This document shows, in pieces, positions 39,601 through 45,178 of a stretch of 45,178 nucleotides of DNA (position 1 is the stretch's first letter; the number at the start of each line of letters is the position of its first letter). The notes under the pieces are model-generated. The model was not told the DNA's origin. It searched no databases and saw only the letters and a program-made list of their open reading frames with translations. The position numbers were made by a program, and so were the translations under genes. The stretch lies in the NCBI GenBank assembly GCA_938010715.1, contig CALLVG010000107.1:1-45178 (forward strand), read 5' to 3'. The stretch is from an uncultured Saprospiraceae bacterium. GTDB lineage: Bacteria; Bacteroidota; Bacteroidia; Chitinophagales; Saprospiraceae.

Positions 39601-40982
39601 AATTCAATATCAGCAAGAATCGGTTGTGGTCTTTGAAAAAATCCATCCACCTCAGCTAAAACATGGTTATCTGTCCATGGGTACCATTGATTTACACCTG
39701 GGCTTGGAGCTGAAACATATCCTCTTTGAAAAGAAAGATCAAAATCAAAAACAGGTGTAAAATTACCCGCTGCTCCTGCTGGGTCATGGACATAAATATA
39801 TGCGTGCAAATCATCATTATCTTGAGAGACTGATGCATCACAAACAACACCGACGTAAACTTTTCCTTTATAATATTTAACTGCCCAAGGTCTGTGCTCG
39901 CCTCCTACGCATCCTGGATCAGGAATTGGCATTGAGGTTACATCGGTAGCAGTCGGTGCTACATAAGGATCACTTAATGCAATTTTATTTAATGTTTTAT
40001 CAAATAAGTTGATTACCCATAACTCTTTATTGTCTTCAGAAATTTCGATATCTCCCAAAGACATTTTTCCAATCAAACCATACGCATCCGTATCGTGAGA
40101 AGGCAATTGTTTTGTCGCTGGCAATGGATTTCCGATACGAGGATCCGTTCCTGTATCAAAGCCCAGTGCATCTAAATCGATAATATCTAAAATTGAAGAC
40201 GAAGCTGGGTTGTTAGCGTCAATTACATAAATTCCGCCCGTTCCACCTGGACCAAATCCACTGTGGCGACGCAATGTTGACGCTCCAAAAAGCAGCCCGC
40301 TAGTTCTTTGATAAGCTAGTCCCCATAAAGTTCCAACATCTTTTGCGTCTAAAACGGTTGTATTCATATTCATTCCTGACGCATCGTAAGCAACAGAAAC
40401 AATCCCAGGATCAGTCCCAGCATTTCCACCCGCAAGTGGGTCGCCTGCGATATAACAAGGTGTAAAGAAATTTACTTCATTATCTTCTCCACAAAAATCT
40501 GCTGGACAAGCCAATCCTAAATCAACATTACAATCAGGAGACATCGGGTATTGCACCGTTGTTCTTGAATCCGTTCCGTTAGGACTTGGTTTCAAATAAT
40601 CTAACGCAGGAGGAGCAACAAACTCAACTCGATAGCGCACACCATCGGTCAAACCAGAGAAAAAATATTCTCCGTTTGCATCAGTCGTGGTGGAACTAAT
40701 GAGCGCACTTGCATTTCCTGCACCCGTAGATTCATACAGAAAGACTTCAATTGCCTCAAGGCCAAGGCCGTCTTCATCATCAATTCCATTAAAATTGAAA
40801 TCGGTAAAAACGGTTCCTCCTAATACGCCTGCTCCGCCGGGACATGGGCCAGGTGGTGCCATAGTAGCTGCATTAGAATTAGAAATTGACAATAATGTCA
40901 AAAGGGAGAAGAGCATAGCATAATTATAAAATTTTGCTACCCCTCTGTTTAAAGGAAGGATCGTAGAAACTGGGCGTTTCAT
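33663..40982 (-). CDS. 2439-aa secreted multidomain protein: SdrD B-like domains, many Ig/HYR-like repeats, dockerin-like segments, cohesin-like domain, T9SS type A sorting domain
   Basis: GGTVFTDFNFNGIDDEDGLGLEAIEVFLYES and GNYVWYDPNMDGIQDPAETPIPGVDIALY (SdrD B); AADANRTGTITTLDIVAIRKVIL (dockerin-like); FEVEDAADLFGYQFTLEFDSDMVQFENI (cohesin-like); C-terminal PNPFSKGTLIGFEL...ARKMMLLD-type tail. Confidence 0.88.
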   Translation of the reverse strand: MKRPVSTILPLNRGVAKFYNYAMLFSLLTLLSISNSNAATMAPPGPCPGGAGVLGGTVFTDFNFNGIDDEDGLGLEAIEVFLYESTGAGNASALISSTTTDANGEYFFSGLTDGVRYRVEFVAPPALDYLKPSPNGTDSRTTVQYPMSPDCNVDLGLACPADFCGEDNEVNFFTPCYIAGDPLAGGNAGTDPGIVSVAYDASGMNMNTTVLDAKDVGTLWGLAYQRTSGLLFGASTLRRHSGFGPGGTGGIYVIDANNPASSSILDIIDLDALGFDTGTDPRIGNPLPATKQLPSHDTDAYGLIGKMSLGDIEISEDNKELWVINLFDKTLNKIALSDPYVAPTATDVTSMPIPDPGCVGGEHRPWAVKYYKGKVYVGVVCDASVSQDNDDLHAYIYVHDPAGAAGNFTPVFDFDLSFQRGYVSAPSPGVNQWYPWTDNHVLAEVDGFFQRPQPILADIEFDADGSLVLGFLDRMGQQGGFSTFSPDPNDFDYYDTYSGGDIIRVCNIGGTYTLEGNTGCTTAGGLGNNQGPNGSEYYFSDIFQNPSTSPFHQEIALGGLAIKPGSGEVISTVFDPLSNVNTGGVTWFDNATGERNRSYQIYDGSLGFSGKANGLGDLEIGCQSAPIEIGNYVWYDPNMDGIQDPAETPIPGVDIALYATDGTIVDVTTTDANGEYYFSSLTSDLTFNTDYYILVGYNQFNTSTQTLFDTLTLTIDSMGMNVDPNLNDSDGVIGSGNVPSYLFGFPYTPVTTGGPGCNDHSLDFGFFGASACVLTLDAVVVQNESCVGASNGEITITTTPTTGVEYSIDGGITFSGTNTFTGLAPGIYNVVVVEIANPACRRTAVVEILSEMEIDPPSDVEGYKLCIDQTVPASEGLTATCTITCSADSTQRTTWWTAEMGGSMVATGSVFDPVGAGLVDNAIPDTTTYYVQCECGVCVSERVPAEFIVLSVTPTEIDGAAFVCPGEITVFNLVNDFGNEATWTLSGGGTIIAQDDISVTIEWETGQGTGPFTVTVFETTENGCVTSDAIEVTLKNTTIACNNNVQISLDENGEAIITPDLILEGTYNTFDCFDVNIEFNGTPIGNIADCRFIGQNLTINVSGGCDGNSCWGSALIEDKKPPVIMCPPMTDTVEVNCSIDPNLIAAPTATDNCSIPVVNLIEEEKFDDDDCLETVIKRTYQASDDFGNVSQLCMTFIKVLLPSDPEFPDDVTWTCEQYAAFPNIVEPTALHQCILDNVEAIDTAMLYCTYPNGDDVPFVTPYHSIYRYWKDNEGLDVTLDPNYDDNIDNPLTDTNAAFGTPTVETDDPNICNLSIGLCPAFDTIIDNAGHYPDTIITPIYRPIDASGNPVNGLEDADILEMTGSGVPNYGVHGACPYVVTYRDEKGATCDGVDTTVMFKIFRTWTLTNWCTGEQISDLQIIKVVDKVRPTIIAEPFEITADYSVVTQDESICTSTGLIPAPIAFDNCDKNLFIQIFTPIGEAIYVNGVDGREGGYIPNPGLEYGTHEIIYQATDACANQTKVAVEITVVDNISPTMICREFTDISLTLDGTAIVCADKFDEGIHDNCGIDSLFIKRMNEPDSLYRECLNFTCDDACGDTSIMVILKAYDFSGNSNECMVEAKIYDKLGPTCEAPEDVWIDCDEITLQDLTDTLVLQEHFGYATYVDNCGAHNEELEPRVELDQCGAGTIVRTFKAIDKNGNVSRNSCRQTIMVQPKNEYMIQFPADWDGECGEMEEAPEVTFMEMACDQIATYHEDLRFDISTDGACYKIIRTWYVMNWCAYDGISAPIEVPNDARGVKISHEDYNAFGYYTYKQIIRVKDQTAPVISYDGPVEFCSTNRFCDIKEGTYSIYPTDIDEECTTDLTVRWKFDLGANGTYDSEGYDAFSKTLPLGKHSITFLAIDGCGNTGTHSFEFEVKDCKKPTPVCHNGLSAELMQDGTLEIWAIDFDASSFDFCTDEDDLKFRMNRITDVNGDGLVTADDYQMNVPTTAAVGFNCDDRGLQMVQMWVGDDADNWDFCVTFIDIQDNMSVCSSTLKMAGNIETIKGEGVMDVKVELSGNNTTSLMTDENGMFEFGGLTEQNDYTITPIKNTDAANGVSTFDIYLISQHVLQTRQLPTPYHLIAADANRTGTITTLDIVAIRKVILRINNEFTNNTSWRFVEKDYIFPDPKAPFGFPEVINYNNLSTSELSSNFVAVKIGDVNGDAQTGSLKSIDDRTNGLQVVNVENSTLKAGAAQTIRFEVEDAADLFGYQFTLEFDSDMVQFENIVENDFVKMSNFGFAMVDEGIITTSWNANHAPEELFFELTFRATNDIDLKEVLKITSEYTTAEAFNAEGELKDVELRFNGEAIAQDAFSLYQNKPNPFSKGTLIGFELPEASEATLSIFDISGKLIKTQTENYPKGYNEISISRTDLNAKGVYYYRLETADNSATRKMMLLD

Positions 40983-41333
40983 GGGATTGTACTTTTTGGT
41001 TAAAGAAAATATATAGTAACTCAGTGTCAGATCAACTCAAATGAGATCTCTGGCACCCTTTCAAAATCAAAATTTGTGTAGGAAAACAATTCAGCTTTTG
41101 CTGAAAATTTAGGAAGCAATTGAACCTAACGCTGGCTCTGTTTTTTAATTTATTGGAAATAGACTGGAATAGGTAGGCGTTATGTAAGTACTTTTTATAA
41201 TGTGAATATTATGCCAAAAAGTTTTAATACGATACCCTGAAAGGGCTAAATAATAGATGTGATTTTTTCATAAAGTGTAAGTCATTGATTGGCAATAGGA
41301 GTGGAAGTTTTCATATTCAAACTCAATTTTAGA

Positions 41334-41360
41334 AATAAAAAAAGCCGCGTAACAGCGGCT
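41334..41360 (-). terminator. Intrinsic terminator downstream of the thioredoxin-like gene
   Basis: Minus strand AGCCGC TGTTAC GCGGCT followed by TTTTTTT. Confidence 0.75.
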
Positions 41361-41456
41361 CTGTTGGTAGGATTTCATTAAACAAAATATAAAAAAGCGC
41401 ATAGCGCCGTCACCGTTATTAAAAATAAAAAGGTGACAACGCTATACGATTTGTAA

Positions 41457-41516
41457 AGACGATTCACGAATCGTCTCTGCTTCTTTGATTGATGGAGACG
41501 ATTCGTGAATCGTCTC
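41457..41516. repeat. Inverted pair of GACGATTCACGAATCGTC palindromes
   Basis: AGACGATTCACGAATCGTCT (41457-41476) and GAGACGATTCGTGAATCGTCTC (41495-41516); asymmetric CAC/GTG centres show opposite orientations. Confidence 0.8.
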
Positions 41517-41531
41517 TACGAATCGAACTGA

Positions 41532-42191
41532 TTATTTTGTTTTGATTGAACAGCCAATTGCTTTTGTATAATTCGGATCAGGATCGGTTCCTGCTTCCAA
41601 TGCCGCGATTGCATCTTCTAAAAACTTCTTTTTAACTCCGCTAGCATCTTGCGGATTATCATCAATTGCACCGATGTATCTTACGGTGTGCTCATTGTCC
41701 AACAAAAAGATATGAGGCGTTTTCGTCGCTCCATATTGTGGATAGACCTTCTGACCATCATCAAAAAGGTAAGCAAATTCAAATCCTTTTTCTTTGGCGC
41801 GTTCGCCCATTTTTTCAAAAGAATCTGCAGGTTTCACTTCTGGATCATTTGGATTAATCGCCAAAATTGGATATCCCATTGAGGCATATTTTGAGTGCAA
41901 ATCATTTAATCGGTCTTCATACATCACTGCATAAGGGCAGTGGTTACAAGTGAACGTTACAATGGTTCCTTTCTTACCTGCATAATCTGAAAGTGAGATC
42001 ATCGTTCCATCATGATTTTTTAAATTAAAGTCTGGAGCTTTATCTCCGACATTTAATCCGTCTGTAGATTTATTGCTAACTAATTCTGCTTTTGGTTTAT
42101 CCGCAGATTTTTCAGCAGTGGCGTTGGTCGCATTGTCTTTACATGCAGCAAAAAATACGATGCACGTTAATGCGAAAAGTAAATTTTTCAT
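41532..42191 (-). CDS. Thioredoxin-family / peroxiredoxin-like lipoprotein
   Basis: Lipobox VFFAAC; VGDKAPDFNLKNHDGTMISLSDYAGKKGTIVTFTCNHCPYAVMYEDRL (CNHC active site). Confidence 0.85.
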   Translation of the reverse strand: MKNLLFALTCIVFFAACKDNATNATAEKSADKPKAELVSNKSTDGLNVGDKAPDFNLKNHDGTMISLSDYAGKKGTIVTFTCNHCPYAVMYEDRLNDLHSKYASMGYPILAINPNDPEVKPADSFEKMGERAKEKGFEFAYLFDDGQKVYPQYGATKTPHIFLLDNEHTVRYIGAIDDNPQDASGVKKKFLEDAIAALEAGTDPDPNYTKAIGCSIKTK

Positions 42192-42202
42192 TAGAGTGAT
42201 TT

Positions 42203-42820
42203 TTATAAAAATGTTTTTAAAATAGATTCTAATTCGTCGTGGTTAGCAAATTGCTCACCGATATATTTTCGTTTATTTTTATTGTAAACAATTGTAATAG
42301 GAATTGCGCCATCCCAATTGGTATCCACTTTATCAATCCAACTATTCGCATCAGAATCCACCAGAGATATGACTTCTGATTCCAATTTATTTTCCTTTAT
42401 AAAAGGAAGGAGTTTCGTCTCAATATGTGTTTTAAAATCAAGACTCACCAAAATCACCTTGACAGGTTGATTCGCATATTTTTTATGAATGTCTTCAAAA
42501 TAAGGTAATTCCTCAACGCATGGTTTACACCACGTCGCCCAAAAATTTATGATGTAAGTCGTATCATTTTGGTATTGAAAAATATGCGCCATTTCATCAA
42601 ATGATTCATAAATTGGAATTGTTGGAAGGGATGTTTTGGTTGTTTCTAAAGTTTCAACGTTATCAAGTGTTTCAACTTTTGCAGAAGAAGTATTCCCACC
42701 ACAACCAATAAGAAAAGAGCTGAACCACAAAAGGCACAAAAACGGCACAAAAGATAGAAGTGCTTTTGTTTTCTTTTGTGTCTTTTGTAGTTCAAAAATC
42801 AGCATCAATTTATTCATCAT
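42203..42820 (-). CDS. TlpA-like thioredoxin-fold lipoprotein
   Basis: FWATWCKPCVEELPYFEDI; lipobox FLIGC. Start set at 42820 (ORF track extends to 42913). Confidence 0.85.
   Translation of the reverse strand: MMNKLMLIFELQKTQKKTKALLSFVPFLCLLWFSSFLIGCGGNTSSAKVETLDNVETLETTKTSLPTIPIYESFDEMAHIFQYQNDTTYIINFWATWCKPCVEELPYFEDIHKKYANQPVKVILVSLDFKTHIETKLLPFIKENKLESEVISLVDSDANSWIDKVDTNWDGAIPITIVYNKNKRKYIGEQFANHDELESILKTFL
42722..42793. repeat. Inverted repeat of CACAAAAG words inside the TlpA-like signal peptide coding region
   Basis: GAACCACAAAAGGCACAAAAACGGCACAAAAG ... CTTTTGTTTTCTTTTGTGTCTTTTGTAGTTC. Confidence 0.75.
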
Positions 42821-43060
42821 TTTAAATTTTAGAAAAAAGAGTAGTACATCAAACCTTACCAAAACAAAAAACCGGAAAAAAGATATAAAATCTAATTTCC
42901 GGTAAAAATACAAAATTACATAACGCTACTTGAGCGTCGAGCGATAAGAGATTGATTAAAGTTTTGATGTATTCCTAAACAAAAGTTTAGTCAACCGTGA
43001 AAGCCTAATTCTCTAATTGATTTTTGACAAAAATGAATTAATCCGATTTTTGAAATCTTC

Positions 43061-43217
43061 TTGCTCCAGAGGAGCAATATCTTTGTAGAAAAAATTTAAT
43101 TGAGCTTTTTTCGCTCCAGAGGAGCGACATCTAATTTTGATTTTTAAGATGCCCCTCCTACGGAGCGGTTAGGCTCTTTTATTCTAAGTGCTACAAAGAT
43201 TATGCTCCTACGGAGCA
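43061..43217. repeat. Cluster of four GCTCC..GGAGC hairpins
   Basis: TTGCTCCAGAGGAGCAA (43061), TCGCTCCAGAGGAGCGA (43111), CCTCCTACGGAGCGG (43154), TGCTCCTACGGAGCA (43203). ATATCTTTGTAG follows the first and CTACAAAGATTA precedes the last. Confidence 0.8.
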
Positions 43218-43261
43218 AGTTTCACAATAAATCTGAGATGTCTCATCTTGTCAAAGAACAC

Positions 43262-44137
43262 TCAAAATTTGTCGTAGCGATGTAATTGCAAGTCGTCGAT
43301 TACTTGGATCAACTTTTCAGCATAACGTTTATCAGTCGCATAACCTGCTTTTTTGAGGCCATGCGCCCACGCGCGATAATCGTTTTTACCCAAGTTGAAA
43401 AGCGACTTGTAACGTTTGTGTGTAAGTAATTGGCTGTGGGCACGGTAGCTTTCCCAAGTAGAACCATATTTGCGGAAGAAGTCCTTGTGAGTATCATCCG
43501 TAAAATTGGAACAGTGCCCCTTTTTACATTTTCGCGAAAAGCATTTTATTCCAAAATGATTGTTGTTACCAGTAGCCAATCTGCTTGCACCTGCATTGGT
43601 TTCCACCAAGCCTTGCGCCAATTTGATACTGGCCGGAATGCCATACTTTTCCATTTCAGTTTGAGCGATTTTGACATGTTTTTCAACATAAGTCATTTGT
43701 CTATCGCGTTTCGCTTTTTCTTTTTTCGATAGCTGTTTTTTGGGTTTTAAATCTGCAATCGAAAAAATACTAAATTGTTCGGTTGTCGGTTTTGGTGGTT
43801 CTTTCTTTTTGACCTCATCGAGGTCATAGATTTTTTGCTCAGCTGTTTGTTCAACTGGCGCAAGTGCTTCCATGACGCGTAAAACTGTTTGCCAAAAACC
43901 ATTTTTTGATTCTTCCTTTTTGGGTTCAACCAAATTAACCTGAGAAGGCGTTGGCACTGTTCCCGGTGAATTCATCTGCACCGAAAAACTAACATCTTTA
44001 GAAGAAAATAACATCAAAACTAATGCGGCCAAAAAAATGCGGCTTTTGTATTGAAGTGCTAATTTGATAGCACGTACCTTTGCTGTGTTCCATTTTGCCT
44101 GCAGTTCTTTTTTCAACAATTCAGTTTGACTGTTCAT
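43262..44137 (-). CDS. Glucosaminidase (GH73/Bax/FlgJ-like) domain protein
   Basis: YGIPASIKLAQGLVETNAGASRLATGNNNHFGIKCF...FRKYGSTWESYRAHSQLLTHKRYKSLF. Confidence 0.88.
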   Translation of the reverse strand: MNSQTELLKKELQAKWNTAKVRAIKLALQYKSRIFLAALVLMLFSSKDVSFSVQMNSPGTVPTPSQVNLVEPKKEESKNGFWQTVLRVMEALAPVEQTAEQKIYDLDEVKKKEPPKPTTEQFSIFSIADLKPKKQLSKKEKAKRDRQMTYVEKHVKIAQTEMEKYGIPASIKLAQGLVETNAGASRLATGNNNHFGIKCFSRKCKKGHCSNFTDDTHKDFFRKYGSTWESYRAHSQLLTHKRYKSLFNLGKNDYRAWAHGLKKAGYATDKRYAEKLIQVIDDLQLHRYDKF

Positions 44138-44369
44138 TTTTTTAAATTCTTTTAGATTAATAAAAAGCGCTCATAGCTTCGTGATGATTAAAAAATAACA
44201 ACTTATTCTTCGCTCATCACTTTATGTAAGATTGTGACACAAATTTAAAACAATTTGTTTTATAAAAACAAATATGAAACAAAATAATTTAATTAATAAT
44301 TTATTAAAATAAAAATATTTAAAACCAAAACATTGACAACCAATTGATTATCAGCCTGTTATTAAAACA

Positions 44370-44768
44370 ATGGAAAATCCAATTCTTTTATTCGATGGTG
44401 TTTGTAATTTGTGCAATCAGAGCGTTCAGTTCATCATAAAAGCTGATAAGAAGGTCGTTTTTCGTTTTGCATCACTACAATCTGAATTCGCAAAAGAACA
44501 TTTAAAACAATTTGAAACAGAAACAGAAGACCTCAAAACCATCTACCTTTTAGTGGATAATAAAATCTACGACCGCTCCGATGCCGCTTTGGAAATTGCA
44601 AAAAGATTAGGTGGCTTTTGGCAGTTGTTTTATGTTTTCAAAATTATTCCTTCCTTCATTAGAGATGCCGTTTATAATCTCATCTCGCGTAATCGCTACC
44701 GCTGGTTTGGTAAGCAAGAGAGCTGTATGATTCCTTCTCCGGAACTTACTTCTCGATTCTTGGGTTGA
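44370..44768 (+). CDS. DCC1-like thiol-disulfide oxidoreductase family protein
   Basis: ILLFDGVCNLCNQSVQFIIKADKKVVFRFASLQSEFAK. Confidence 0.92.
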   Translation: MENPILLFDGVCNLCNQSVQFIIKADKKVVFRFASLQSEFAKEHLKQFETETEDLKTIYLLVDNKIYDRSDAALEIAKRLGGFWQLFYVFKIIPSFIRDAVYNLISRNRYRWFGKQESCMIPSPELTSRFLG

Positions 44769-44864
44769 TTTTAAACGTAGTTTGAAAACAAAAAAAATCA
44801 AACACGTTAAAATTTCATATATAAACCAGTATTTTCGCGACTTCAAAAAATAATCTTTAGTAAG

Positions 44865-45178
44865 ATGTATAACCGTACAGAGATAAAGGACGTCCTCGCT
44901 GGAGGGCATTTAGAAAAAGAAATCACCGTTTGTGGTTGGGTGCGTGCTTTTCGTTCCAACCGATTTATTGCACTTTTTGATGGTTCTGATTTTAATACAT
45001 TGCAAGTTGTCATTGATGATGATTTTGGGAATGATGACCTATTGAAAAAAATCCATTTTCATGCTTGTGTAAAAGCAACAGGGAAGTTGGTCGAATCACA
45101 AGGTGCTGGTCAAAAATACGAATTGATTGCAAATGATATCGAAGTGCTTGGCGAATCAAATCCAGATGAATATGGATT
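44865..45178 (+). CDS. asnS: Asparaginyl-tRNA synthetase, N-terminal part (truncated by window end)
   Basis: Translation MYNRTEIKDVLAGGHLEKEITVCGWVRAFRSNRFIALFDGSDFNTLQVVIDD...KATGKLVESQGAGQKYELIANDIEVLGESNPDEYG; OB-fold of class IIb aaRS. Confidence 0.85.
   Translation, partial: MYNRTEIKDVLAGGHLEKEITVCGWVRAFRSNRFIALFDGSDFNTLQVVIDDDFGNDDLLKKIHFHACVKATGKLVESQGAGQKYELIANDIEVLGESNPDEYG

Noticed and set aside
43061-43217. Possible CRISPR array from four repeated hairpins
   Set aside because: Units are short palindromes in two orientations with unequal spacing (50, 43, 49 bp) and variable repeats; no cas genes nearby. Fits a REP-like cluster.

Overview
This is a chromosomal window from a Bacteroidetes bacterium, probably Saprospiraceae-like, inferred from T9SS sorting domains, TAnnTTTG promoter boxes and the gene families present. 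It is mostly housekeeping genes: bamA and uppS, lptB, a complete compact histidine operon (hisG-D-C-B(bifunctional)-H-A-F-IE, minus strand), yicC and gmk, a GYDIA-type GHMP kinase, ferritin, and the start of asnS. Accessory or envelope genes include a TPR-CHAT protein, a GH-A-clan-like secreted protein, a 2439-aa multidomain T9SS cargo with SdrD-B, cohesin-like and dockerin-like parts, thiol-disulfide proteins, and a GH73-type glucosaminidase. Two kinds of unannotated signal stand out. (1) Upstream of hisG is a his leader peptide ORF missing from the ORF track, MNFNQLHHHHSHKLTTGE*, with a stem over its His codons, an intrinsic terminator and a TAnnTTTG promoter box. (2) The intergenic DNA is rich in several small inverted-repeat families. 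These include a composite element with TTAGACTTTATT ends seen at three loci, a CTCAAAAAATAACTTCCC hairpin at two loci, REP-like CCCATGAATTCATGGG palindromes, GACGATTCACGAATCGTC and GCTCC..GGAGC hairpin clusters, and short-word inverted arrays, one of which encodes the signal peptide of a TlpA-like lipoprotein. I found no CRISPR array, rRNA, tRNA, or complete IS or defence operon. The coordinates and alignments were read by eye; genome-wide copy numbers, folds and homology searches were not run.
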